Positions 16,871 through 25,829 of a stretch of 64,000 bases of DNA are shown one piece after another (within the stretch, counting starts at the first letter, position 1; every line of letters begins with the position of its first letter). The DNA comes from Anaerolineae bacterium (lineage in GTDB: Bacteria; Chloroflexota; Anaerolineae; Aggregatilineales; Phototrophicaceae). Where the stretch lies: NCBI GenBank assembly GCA_022822305.1, contig JAJEBY010000003.1:310001-374000 (forward strand), given 5' to 3'. The notes under the pieces are model-generated. The model had not been told where the DNA came from. It worked only from the letters and a program-made list of their open reading frames with translations, and did no database searches. Both the position numbers and the translations under genes were made by a program.

Positions 16871-18118
16871 ATGTCGAAAATGTTGCGATTGCCCGGTATG
16901 AGCGAGACCATCAGCCGCAGTGCATTCGAAGATGAGTTGCGCGGGGCGCTGGCGCACTTATACGATCCTGCGGCGCTGCGGGGCAGTCGCTTGATTGGTT
17001 GCCTCGGGCTCGACGATCGGCCGGACGCCGTCAGCGCGCTGCGGCGCATCCTGGTTGAAGCCATTCAAGCGCTCAAACCGGGCGAGCAGGCGCCGGCTCA
17101 ATCAAGGTCCTGGCGCTACTATCGTATCCTGTACGGTCGTTATACGGAACAACTCACGCAATTTGACGTGGCCAACGATATGGGACTGAGCGTGCGCCAG
17201 CTGCGCCGGCAAGAGAAACTGGCGCTGGGCGTGCTGGCGGACAAGCTGTGGGCGCGCTACGGCCTGGAAGCGGACGATGCCCCTGCGGAAATCGCTCCAG
17301 GCCGGGAATCGGAGCTGGCTTGGTCGCAGACGGCGTTCCCCAGCGAATCCGTCGCGGTCGAGTCGCTGGTCGGTTCGGCGCTGGAGACGATTCAGCCGAT
17401 GATCGATTCTCAAAATATATCGGTCGCCTTCACAGCCAGCGGGTCAATGCCGCGACTAGCGGTTCAGCTGGCGCCCGTGCGGCAGGCGGTCTTGAATGTC
17501 TTCACGACCGCGCTGGATTGGATGACGGAAGGACGGCTGGCGGTGCGCGCCGCGCATCAAACGGGCGACGGGTATGTGACCCTGTCGGTCAGCGGCTATG
17601 GATCGCTGGCGGCGGACGCGGCTGAACTGGGGGCGGAGCGCTTGAGCGTGGCGCGCGAGTTGGTCGAGTTTTCCGATGGGTCGCTTGAAGTCATCAGCGA
17701 CGGTGATGGAGATGCTGCCTTCGTCTTCCGACTGACGCTGTTGACGGACAGTCAGATCACCGTGCTGGCAATCGATGACAATCCCGACACGCTGCAGCTG
17801 CTGGAGCGTTTTACGGCGGGCACCCGCTATCGACTGCTGGGCGAGAGCGATGCGGGGCGGTCGATGGCGCTGGCCGAAGAGACGCAACCCGACATTATCT
17901 TGCTTGATGTGATGCTGCAGGATGTGGATGGCTGGGAACTGCTGGGGCGATTCCGCGCGCATCCGCAGCTGGGCGACCGTCCCGTCATCGTCTGCACCAT
18001 TTTGCCGCAGCGAGATCTGGCGCTAAGCCTCGGCGCCGCCGGTTTCCTGAGCAAACCCCTCAGCCAGCGGCAGCTCCTGGCCGCTCTCGACGCGCAGGTT
18101 GACCGCCTGCGGGGATAA
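16871..18118 (+). CDS. Response-regulator-like protein: HTH, degenerate kinase-ATPase and C-terminal receiver domains
   Basis: This 415-residue protein has three parts. Residues about 70-125 contain a helix-turn-helix-like segment, TQFDVANDMGLSVRQLRRQE. Residues about 155-285 resemble a decayed HATPase domain (VRQAVLNVFTTALDWMTEG) without clear N, G1 or G2 boxes. Residues about 295-415 form a receiver domain with the acidic pair in ITVLAIDDNPDTLQLL, the phosphoacceptor Asp in DIILLDVMLQDVDGWE and the Lys in FLSKPLSQRQ. It probably works with the hybrid kinase encoded on the other strand. The 3' ends of the two genes overlap by 96 bp. Later in-frame ATGs at 16880 and 16898 are also possible starts. 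Confidence 0.82.
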   Translation: MSKMLRLPGMSETISRSAFEDELRGALAHLYDPAALRGSRLIGCLGLDDRPDAVSALRRILVEAIQALKPGEQAPAQSRSWRYYRILYGRYTEQLTQFDVANDMGLSVRQLRRQEKLALGVLADKLWARYGLEADDAPAEIAPGRESELAWSQTAFPSESVAVESLVGSALETIQPMIDSQNISVAFTASGSMPRLAVQLAPVRQAVLNVFTTALDWMTEGRLAVRAAHQTGDGYVTLSVSGYGSLAADAAELGAERLSVARELVEFSDGSLEVISDGDGDAAFVFRLTLLTDSQITVLAIDDNPDTLQLLERFTAGTRYRLLGESDAGRSMALAEETQPDIILLDVMLQDVDGWELLGRFRAHPQLGDRPVIVCTILPQRDLALSLGAAGFLSKPLSQRQLLAALDAQVDRLRG

Positions 18119-20281
18119 GGCGCTGAGGAGCGTCTCGATGACTGTTAGCAACTGGGCAATCGCAATGCCACCGCCGCGGACGACGGCAAGCGACTTGCTC
18201 ACGGTCGGCTGGCCCATCGGATCACGCGCCGAGGTGACCACGATGGGAATATCGCGCAGCGACGGATCTTCTCGCATCTCCGCGATCAACTGAAAGCCGT
18301 CCATTTCCGGCATGATCAGGTCGGTCAGGACGATATCGGGACGCTGCTCTTGTAGCATGTGGCGGGCTTGAAAAGCGCTTGATGCGCGCAGCACGCGGTA
18401 GCCGCGCTCGGCTGAAGCCAGCATGCGCCGGAACAAGCGCAAGACATCATGCTCGTCGTCCACGACCAAGACGGTCTTCGCATCCGGGGCGAGCCGATCC
18501 AGGACCGCCAGCAACGCCTCGCGCGAGACTGGCTTGATGAGGTATTCCGATACGCCAAGCGATTCGGCGGCATCGCGAATGCCGGGCACAGAGCAGACGA
18601 TCACGGGTAATCCATAGGGCAGCGCGATTTCCTTTTCGATCCGCCCCAGGCTCTCGCTCACCGAGGCAGCGTTGATGAGCAGCGCCTGGGCCGGGATGCG
18701 CTCGATCTCCCTTACCGCCTCTTCGAGGCTGCTCGCCGCGACCAGATCGGCGCCGTGCAGATAACGCGTCAGCAGCCGGTTGAGCGCGCTGCCGTCTTCA
18801 AAGATGATCAGGCGCGGACGATCGGCGGCCGCGGGCAATGAGGGACGATGCGTGCGCTCGACATAGGTCTGATGGGGCGAAAACAGGCGCATCATATCGC
18901 CGTCAGCCGGCGCGAGCGGCTCCTTGACGGGCAGTTGAAAGTAGAAAGTGGCGCCCTGCCCCGGCGCGCTTTCCAGCCACATCCTGCCGTCGTGCAATTC
19001 GACGAAGTGCTTGCTGATGCTCAAGCCCAGGCCGCTGCCAGTCCAGTGACTGTGGATAGATCCTTCCAGTTGCTGGAAAGGCTTGAAGATCTCATCGATT
19101 TCATCGGCCTTGATGCCGGGACCGGTATCGGCGACGCTGGCGATGATGTGATTGCGGTCTTGCCGCGCCGCCACCCGGACGCCGCCGTGTTCGGTGAAGC
19201 GGCCGGCGTTGCTGAGCAAGTTGAGCAATACCTGCCGGATGCGGACGCGATCACAATGCAGCGGAGGCAAATCAGCGGGCAGATCCGTACTCAGGCTCAA
19301 TCCCTTGGCCGTGAAAAGCGGCTGCACCGCGGATACGGCTGCGGACAGAATCTCGCTCAGCGCCACCGGCTCCTTCATCAGCGCCATCTGGCCGGCGTCA
19401 ATCTGGCTCAGATCCAGCACATCGTCAATCAAGCTCGATAGATGCCGGCTGTTGCGCAAGACGATGTCTAGATCGGCCAGCAGGGCCTGCGGGACATTCG
19501 GGCCGTAAGTTTCGGGTGAATGCATGGCCATTTCGCTGAAACCGATGATCATATTGAGCGGCGTGCGCAGTTCGTGGCTGACGTTGGCCACGAATTGCTC
19601 TTTGGAGCGGCGCGCCTCGTCCGCTTGCCCGCGCAGATCGTGCGCCAGACGATGCAGCTGCGCCAGCTGGTGATTGGCTTCGGTCAGATCGTCCAAGGCA
19701 CGCCGCAGCTGGAATTGATAATCGCGACTCTCTTCCAAGGCCGCGCGGCTCTGTACGAAGCTGGCTTCGAACCATTGCCGCGCCAGCAGCAGCGGCCGCG
19801 ATGTCAGCCAGACCAGCCAAATCATGCCCCAGACATTGAGCACAGCCACGTAGCGCAATACCACTTCCGCTTGCGACTTACCCGCCAGCAAGAACAGCGT
19901 GCAGGCGATTGCCGCGGCGATGCTGCAGGGGAAGCCGATCAAGACGGCTGCCAATCCGACCGGCAGCGCGAGAAAGATGACCGCTTCAGTCATTCCGCTC
20001 CAGGACATCAGCAGGAGGGTCACGCCGAAGCTGCCGATGACCAGCGTCACAGACGCCGCCAGGTGTCGCGATTTGTGCAGGAGAAAGACGACGGCGGGTG
20101 ACAGCAGCAGCAAGAATAGACCGGGCAAAGTACTGTACATGGGATCGGGGTAGGCCGCCGCGATCAGATAAAGGACGACGGCCGCCGGGAAGAGCGGAGA
20201 AAGCGACCACCAAACTGTGCTGATCTGCAATTCTTCGATCTCGGCCCGGGAATCAAACGTTTCGGTTGCGCTGTCAACCAT
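18023..20281 (-). CDS. Hybrid sensor histidine kinase with two receiver domains (one lacking the phosphoacceptor)
   Basis: This 752-residue membrane protein has about six N-terminal helices (residues 25-165) and a coiled segment. The HisKA box follows, FVANVSHELRTPLNMIIGFS, with the phospho-accepting His. The HATPase domain shows NLLSNAGRFTEHG, VADTGPGIKADEI and GSGLGLSISKHFV. After it come two receiver domains. The first (about 500-605) reads LLINAASVSESLG where the Asp should be, so it cannot be phosphorylated normally. The second (about 610-720) is intact: VLVVDDEHDVLRLF and DIVLTDLIMPEMDGFQ. The 96-bp antisense overlap with the regulator gene ties the two proteins together. The signal sensed is unknown. 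Confidence 0.9.
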   Translation of the reverse strand: MVDSATETFDSRAEIEELQISTVWWSLSPLFPAAVVLYLIAAAYPDPMYSTLPGLFLLLLSPAVVFLLHKSRHLAASVTLVIGSFGVTLLLMSWSGMTEAVIFLALPVGLAAVLIGFPCSIAAAIACTLFLLAGKSQAEVVLRYVAVLNVWGMIWLVWLTSRPLLLARQWFEASFVQSRAALEESRDYQFQLRRALDDLTEANHQLAQLHRLAHDLRGQADEARRSKEQFVANVSHELRTPLNMIIGFSEMAMHSPETYGPNVPQALLADLDIVLRNSRHLSSLIDDVLDLSQIDAGQMALMKEPVALSEILSAAVSAVQPLFTAKGLSLSTDLPADLPPLHCDRVRIRQVLLNLLSNAGRFTEHGGVRVAARQDRNHIIASVADTGPGIKADEIDEIFKPFQQLEGSIHSHWTGSGLGLSISKHFVELHDGRMWLESAPGQGATFYFQLPVKEPLAPADGDMMRLFSPHQTYVERTHRPSLPAAADRPRLIIFEDGSALNRLLTRYLHGADLVAASSLEEAVREIERIPAQALLINAASVSESLGRIEKEIALPYGLPVIVCSVPGIRDAAESLGVSEYLIKPVSREALLAVLDRLAPDAKTVLVVDDEHDVLRLFRRMLASAERGYRVLRASSAFQARHMLQEQRPDIVLTDLIMPEMDGFQLIAEMREDPSLRDIPIVVTSARDPMGQPTVSKSLAVVRGGGIAIAQLLTVIETLLSALSPQAVNLRVESGQELPLAEGFAQETGGAEA

Positions 20282-20434
20282 AAGTCACGCTCCTCGCCGG
20301 GCTGAGATATAGAGGTGGCAGACAAGGTCTCACGCCATTCATGTCGCCGCGATCAGAAACGCCTCGCCCGGCATACGGGCGCTGGCTTGCGTTGACACTC
20401 GCCGGTTGGGCGAAACCCGCCGTACAACAGTCGC

Positions 20435-21382
20435 TCAGCCTATTGCCCGCTTCATGGCATCGCGATAGCCCAATCGCATGCGCTTGCTCACCGCCGCCTC
20501 CGGCACGGACATTTCGGCGCCATGAAACATGCCGGCATAAACTTGCAGATCACTCTTGACGCCGGCAGCCATCAAACGCTGGGCGTAGTTGATATTCTCA
20601 TCGCGAAACAAGTCCAATTCACCGACGGTGACCAGCGCCGGCGGCAATCCACGCAAGTCCTTTGCTCGCGCCGCCGCCGCATAAGGCGACACCTCGTCGG
20701 CGCCATGTTCGTCGCCCAGATACATGCGCCAGGCTTTGAGTGACACCGCTCGATGCCAGATGGTGGGATGGGTGATTTCGTAGCTGGACGGTGTTTGATT
20801 GGTGTCGTCAATCATGGGATAAATTAGCAATTGGAAGGCGAGGCTTGGTCCGCCCATATCGCGATTGTAAAGCGCCAGCCCCGCCGCCAGGCCGCCGCCC
20901 GCGCTGCCGCCGGCGATAGCGACGCGGCCGGTGTCAATCTCCAGGTCATCGGCGTTGTCGACCATCCAGTTCAGCGCGGCGAAGCTATCGGCGATGCTGC
21001 CCTTGTAGGTTGATTCGGGCGCCAGGCGATAATCCACCGAGACGACGGTGCAGCCGACATGTTCGGCGAAGCCGATGCCGTGCCCGTCATCGCGGGCTGT
21101 GCCGACGATGTAGCCGCCGCCGTGCAGCCAAAGCAAGCCGCCGCGCGGACCGGGATTCGGCGGACGATAGATGACGATCGGGATGTCACAGTCGGGACCG
21201 GCGATAGAAGTTTCCTCGATGGTCACATCGGTGGGCGGCAAGGCGGCGAACATGGCTTGCTTCTGGGCATTGGTCATTTCGCGCGCTTTGGGCGGGTCTT
21301 CGGCAATAGCGATGTATCGTTCGGCCGGGTTGAATTCGAGGGCGTGGACGATTTCGGGGTCGACTCTGTCGATGAAGGACAT
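20435..21382 (-). CDS. Alpha/beta hydrolase, hormone-sensitive-lipase family (acetyl-esterase/lipase)
   Basis: This 315-residue protein shows all landmarks of the HSL family of carboxylesterases. The oxyanion-hole motif HGGG is in LLWLHGGGYIVGTARDDGHG, and the nucleophile GxSxG is in VAIAGGSAGGGLAAGLALY. The catalytic Asp is in LVTVGELDLFRDENINYAQ and the His in YAGMFHGAEMSVPEA. It probably hydrolyses small acyl esters in the cytoplasm; no signal peptide is seen. It is transcribed alone, away from the unrecognised gene at 21561. Confidence 0.93.
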   Translation of the reverse strand: MSFIDRVDPEIVHALEFNPAERYIAIAEDPPKAREMTNAQKQAMFAALPPTDVTIEETSIAGPDCDIPIVIYRPPNPGPRGGLLWLHGGGYIVGTARDDGHGIGFAEHVGCTVVSVDYRLAPESTYKGSIADSFAALNWMVDNADDLEIDTGRVAIAGGSAGGGLAAGLALYNRDMGGPSLAFQLLIYPMIDDTNQTPSSYEITHPTIWHRAVSLKAWRMYLGDEHGADEVSPYAAAARAKDLRGLPPALVTVGELDLFRDENINYAQRLMAAGVKSDLQVYAGMFHGAEMSVPEAAVSKRMRLGYRDAMKRAIG

Positions 21383-21560
21383 GGGTTTGCTCCGCTCAAT
21401 GTTGCTCTATGATCGATTTGTCACTGTCATTGAAGCTAGCATATCGCGGCAGAACTCTTGAAACAAATCGCTAGCAACAACGCTTTCGGGATTTAGAATC
21501 GCATTTGGTACAATATACTCGATTGGTTTAGCGAACGAAGTCCTTTTCGAGAGATCAAAG

Positions 21561-22754
21561 ATGCCTTTGGAAGTTGTAGCGCTTGAAGTTCCATCGATAA
21601 TCGCAACGGGTCTCGCCAGTGGGAATCTGGAAAGAGTTGGCGGGGTCGTCCGCGATGCCGCGAGCAAACAAGTCGTCATGTGGCTGCGCGAAGGCGGTCA
21701 ACTTGCCAGCAATCCCGATCTGGCGGGCGGGCTGCTCAAGACCCTGATTGACGTAGGTAGCGGCGGATTGCTTTCGGGAGTGACGGGAATAGCAAATGCC
21801 GTAGTGGAGTCGCGCCGACATGACGAGATAATTCAGCATTTGCGCGCAATTCAAGGACTCTCAACTGTCGCTGCTGCTGCGCCAGTTATAGGCGTCATGG
21901 TCCAAATCGCAACAACAGTATTCCTAGCGAAAAAGATTGACGGATTGCAAGACAATATCGTCAAACAGTTCAAACTGGATAGACACAACAGATTAGAATC
22001 TTCATTGGAATTCGTGGACAGAGTCGTTACGCAGTTGAGCGGAGAGCGCAAGAATATTGCGTCTGACAGTGTTGCTCGAGATCTAATGGCTTCAAGAATC
22101 AATCTGCAAAAAGAATTTAAGCACATATTGGATGACAAGAAACTCACAGTTGAGCAAACCGAACTAGCTATCAATGTCTTACTTCAAGCAATGCAAGTTG
22201 ATATCGCAACCGTACGACTTTACCTTGATACAAACCAGAATAAACTAGCTCGTGACATCCTGAGCCAAGCGCTAGGCCAATATCGAGAGCTGGCGCAAAC
22301 GCTGGTATTGGATCTGCTTGGAGAGTTTCCAGCGAGATACTTTAACAGTAGTGTTGAGACTCGAGACTTTTGCCGATTTCTTATCATCGAGGAATGGTTG
22401 CGATGTCAACAGGATGTTCTTCTAGATATTGTGTTGGATTACAGAATGGACTTTTGGAAAAGGAATGCCAAGAAATCAATTGGACCCAACAAACGTGATG
22501 TGCGCGGGTTCACCTATGTTGGTCACATTGAAGCCCTCAGCTATGCAGAATCAGTCATTGAGTATTACGAGCGCTTACGAGGTTTTGAGGCAGAAATCGA
22601 AGCGATAGAAAGGCTCGGCATTTCGCATTCGGAGTGGACGAAACAGCAGGAAGAAGCTCTGGCAATGGCCGAAATCAACCTGGCTGACCACAATGATTAT
22701 GTCGCGCTGGTTGACAGCGAGGCTCTTCGTCAATTGGAGACAATGGAGCAATAG
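21561..22754 (+). CDS. Protein of unknown function, helical with a hydrophobic segment, lower GC than neighbours
   Basis: I do not recognise this 397-residue protein. Residues about 50-75 are Gly/Leu-rich (GGLLKTLIDVGSGGLLSGVT) and residues about 95-125 form a hydrophobic stretch (STVAAAAPVIGVMVQIATTV) that could span or insert into a membrane. The rest is predicted to be long charged helices, such as DDKKLTVEQTELAINVLLQA. Codons are visibly more AT-rich than in flanking genes (many AGA, AAT and TTA), which suggests transfer. Upstream, TACAAT/TATACT boxes at 21509-21519 could serve as -10 sequences. A helical pore-forming or immunity protein is one possibility, but nothing proves it. Confidence 0.75.
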   Translation: MPLEVVALEVPSIIATGLASGNLERVGGVVRDAASKQVVMWLREGGQLASNPDLAGGLLKTLIDVGSGGLLSGVTGIANAVVESRRHDEIIQHLRAIQGLSTVAAAAPVIGVMVQIATTVFLAKKIDGLQDNIVKQFKLDRHNRLESSLEFVDRVVTQLSGERKNIASDSVARDLMASRINLQKEFKHILDDKKLTVEQTELAINVLLQAMQVDIATVRLYLDTNQNKLARDILSQALGQYRELAQTLVLDLLGEFPARYFNSSVETRDFCRFLIIEEWLRCQQDVLLDIVLDYRMDFWKRNAKKSIGPNKRDVRGFTYVGHIEALSYAESVIEYYERLRGFEAEIEAIERLGISHSEWTKQQEEALAMAEINLADHNDYVALVDSEALRQLETMEQ

Positions 22755-22830
22755 TCGTGCTCAGTCTCCTCGCTAGCAAACATTCACCAAGTCCTTCAGC
22801 ATATTCGGCCGCAGTAGCCTCCCAAAATAG

Positions 22831-25812
22831 TTACGAGCCGTCCGCTTCCTGCAAGGCGCGCCAGACCCGCTCCGGCGTGAAGGGGATGCGGTCGATGCGG
22901 ACGCCGGTGGCGTTGTAGATGGCGTTGCGCAGCGCGGGCGCCACACCGTCTTTGGGAATCTCGGCGATGGCTTTGGCGCCGAAGGGACCGCTGGGTTCCA
23001 TGGTCTGGACCAGGATCACCTCCAGCTCCGGCATTTCGTCAGCGCGGTAGATCTTATACGGACCCAGCTGCGGATTGAGCATACGGCCGTTTTCATCGTA
23101 GACCATTTCCTCGCAATGGCCGTAACCGAGCGCTTGCGTCATCCCGCCTTCGACCTGTCCGCTGGCGGTGATCGGGTTGATGGCGACGCCGCAATCTACC
23201 GCCATCACCAGTTTCACGACCGTCACCTGCCCGGTTTCGATATCGACCTCGACTTCGGCGAATTGTCCGGCGAAGGGGGGCGGCGATTCAGGCGACACAT
23301 AAGAGGCCGTGGCCATGATCTGGCGCTGCTGATCTTGATGCAGCGAATGCAGCGCGATATCGCTCATGGACACGCTGCGGCCATCGGGAGCGATGGCATA
23401 GCGATCGCTTAGGCGAATGTCGCGCCAGTCGTCCAAGCCGAGCATGAGCGCGGCGCGCTCCTTGATTTGCTCACGGACTTCGAGAGCGGCCTTTTGCACT
23501 GCTGTGCCGGAAATATAGGTGGTGCTGGAGGCGTAGGCGCCGGTATCGAAGGGCGTCATATCGGTGTCGCTGGAATAGATGATGATATCTTCCAGCGGCA
23601 CGCCCAGCACTTCGGCGGCAATCTGCGACAGGACCGTATCCGAGCCGGTGCCCAGGTCGGTCGCGCCAACCAAGACGTTGAATGAGCCGTCGTCATTGAT
23701 TTTGATGCTGGCGCCGCCCATATCCAGGAAGGGAATGGCGGAACCGTGCATGCACATGGCGAATCCCAAGCCGCGCCGCAGATGCGGCTGACCGGGCACA
23801 CGCTTCCAATCGGGATCGTTGCGCCGATGCCAGCCGATAGACTGCATGCCCTGCAAGACACATTGTTCCAGGCCGCTGGATCTGATGATGGGCAGTTCGG
23901 TGACTTCGGCTTCGCCTTCGGCCAAGTGGGGCGCGATATCCATGGGATCGCCGACTTTGACCCAGTTTTTGCTCTTGAACGCCATGACATCGATGCCCAG
24001 TGATTCGGCGATATCTTCCAGGTGGCTTTCCAGGGCGAAGAGCGCTTGCGGCGCGCCATAACCGCGATAGGCGCCGGGAATCGGAATATTGGTATAGGCG
24101 ACGGTGCATTCGAAACGCTTGTTGGGACAGTTGTAGGAGCTGAGTCCGCGCAAACCCGTGACCGTCTGTACCGTCAAGCCGTGTGTGGCGTAGGGACCGG
24201 TATTGCCGATGACGGTCATGGATTGGGATACGAGCATGCCATCGCTGCTGACCCCGGTCTTGTAGGTGATGGTCTGGGGATGACGCGTACGGCTGGAGAT
24301 GAATTCTTCAGCGCGCGTGAGCTCGAGCCGGACCGGGCGGCCGGTCGCGATGACCAGATGCCCGACGACGTCCTCGATCAACATCTCTTGCTTGGCGCCG
24401 AATCCACCGCCGATGCGCGGCTTGATGACGCGAATGCGCCTGACCGGCAAGCCCAGGAGCGGCGCGACCATACGCCGGGCATGGAAGGGCACTTGCGTGG
24501 ACGAGCGCAATACCAGGCGTTCATCAGCATCCCAATAACCGATACAAATATGGGGCTCGATCGGCGCCTGCTGGACTTGATGGACATAGAAGGTTTGCTC
24601 GAAGACGCGATCGGCTTGCGCGAAGCCGCGTTCTACATCGCCAACGTCAGCTTCGATGAAATGACTGATGTTGCGCGCGGGGTCGTGGGCGCCTTCCAGG
24701 TCCTGCTCGTCATGGATGACAGGCGCGCCGGGCTTGATGGCTTCGTTTTCGTCGAAGACCGCGGGCAGGATTTCGTAATCGACCTTGATCAGCTTGAGCG
24801 CCTGCTCGGCGATCTCTTCTGATTCGGCGGCGACGGCGGCGACGCGGTCGCCTACATGACGCACTTTGTTATCGAAACTGACTTGATCGTAGGGCGGCGG
24901 ATTGGGGTAGGACTGTCCGCCCGAGGCATAGCGCACGCGCGGCACATTCTGATAGTGAATCACCGCATGCACGCCTGCCAGGTTGACCGCTTCGCTGTCA
25001 TCGATATCTAGGATGCGAGCGTGGGCATAAGGGCTGGTCAGCAGTTTGCCGTAGAGCATCTCGCGGATTTCAAAGTCATCGACGAAGGCAGGATTGCCCT
25101 TGGTCAGCTTGAGCGCATCGACCTTGACTTCCGACTTGCCGACGACTTTCATCTCCGGGACGACGGAGGACATGATGAATTTGGGCGGGGCGATGCGCTG
25201 GGTGGCGACGCCGCCCGGATCGGTCGGATAGCCATGGTCACCGGGCCAATCGCCAGCATCATCGCGATCGCGTCCGCGGAAGAGATCTTGCAGATCTTGA
25301 TCGACCAGCGAAACGGGGGTGAGCACAATTGGCGTAATGTCACCCGGTTCGTCGCCGCGCATGATGGCGGCGGCCTCCAGGATCGCTTGCACCGGTTTGA
25401 CGTAGCCGGTCTCACGATCGAGGATGCCGGCGATAGCGTCGCGGATGTCGGCTTCGCCGGGATTGGGATTGCGCTCGAGCAGCGCCTTGGCGGCGAGGAT
25501 CGTTGCCGGGGTCGCATAGCCGGATTGGATGGCGCCCGTGCGCATGAAGGCTTCCTGGATGGGATGCAGCTGAGTGCCGCGCGACAGGCCCTCGACGGTT
25601 TCGAGCGTGTGTCCGTCGGCTTGGGCGGCGAGCATGATATCAGTATTGACCAGCCGGCCGTCCATCAAGACTGCGGATGCGCCGGTCTCGCCCGTATCGC
25701 TGCCGAATCGCACGCTGAAATAACCCTCGCGGCGCAGCACCTTGAGCAGCGTTTCGTGCGGGCCGCAGCTGAATGTTTTGTCGACGCCGTTGATGATCAG
25801 ATTGATTTCCAT
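22831..25812 (-). CDS. Molybdenum hydroxylase (xanthine-dehydrogenase family), fused [2Fe-2S]-like and Moco domains, all cluster cysteines replaced
   Basis: This 993-residue protein fuses an N-terminal ferredoxin-like/helical domain (about 1-160) to a full molybdopterin domain. The Moco part is canonical: RIGGGFGAKQEMLIEDVVGH, GAYRGYGAPQALFALES, and a C-terminal PFGAKAIAEIPKDGVAPAL that keeps the catalytic Glu. The N-terminal domain aligns well with Fe-S domains, but every ligand is gone. GSDTGETGAS stands where GCDTGDCGAC is expected (S38, T43, S46), NTDIML lacks the fourth Cys (D58), QSGYATP replaces QCGFCTP (S97, A100), and LDRETGY replaces LCRCTGY (D132, E134). Both clusters must be absent. 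The FAD subunit is the next gene upstream, and yqeC, yqeB and xdhC precede it. Confidence 0.93.
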   Translation of the reverse strand: MEINLIINGVDKTFSCGPHETLLKVLRREGYFSVRFGSDTGETGASAVLMDGRLVNTDIMLAAQADGHTLETVEGLSRGTQLHPIQEAFMRTGAIQSGYATPATILAAKALLERNPNPGEADIRDAIAGILDRETGYVKPVQAILEAAAIMRGDEPGDITPIVLTPVSLVDQDLQDLFRGRDRDDAGDWPGDHGYPTDPGGVATQRIAPPKFIMSSVVPEMKVVGKSEVKVDALKLTKGNPAFVDDFEIREMLYGKLLTSPYAHARILDIDDSEAVNLAGVHAVIHYQNVPRVRYASGGQSYPNPPPYDQVSFDNKVRHVGDRVAAVAAESEEIAEQALKLIKVDYEILPAVFDENEAIKPGAPVIHDEQDLEGAHDPARNISHFIEADVGDVERGFAQADRVFEQTFYVHQVQQAPIEPHICIGYWDADERLVLRSSTQVPFHARRMVAPLLGLPVRRIRVIKPRIGGGFGAKQEMLIEDVVGHLVIATGRPVRLELTRAEEFISSRTRHPQTITYKTGVSSDGMLVSQSMTVIGNTGPYATHGLTVQTVTGLRGLSSYNCPNKRFECTVAYTNIPIPGAYRGYGAPQALFALESHLEDIAESLGIDVMAFKSKNWVKVGDPMDIAPHLAEGEAEVTELPIIRSSGLEQCVLQGMQSIGWHRRNDPDWKRVPGQPHLRRGLGFAMCMHGSAIPFLDMGGASIKINDDGSFNVLVGATDLGTGSDTVLSQIAAEVLGVPLEDIIIYSSDTDMTPFDTGAYASSTTYISGTAVQKAALEVREQIKERAALMLGLDDWRDIRLSDRYAIAPDGRSVSMSDIALHSLHQDQQRQIMATASYVSPESPPPFAGQFAEVEVDIETGQVTVVKLVMAVDCGVAINPITASGQVEGGMTQALGYGHCEEMVYDENGRMLNPQLGPYKIYRADEMPELEVILVQTMEPSGPFGAKAIAEIPKDGVAPALRNAIYNATGVRIDRIPFTPERVWRALQEADGS

Positions 25813-25829
25813 GGGATTCGATCTCCAGA

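Noticed and set aside
22831..25812. Frameshift or sequencing error as the cause of the missing Fe-S cysteines
   Set aside because: The surrounding residues align in one frame throughout and eight separate codons differ; no single error could do this.
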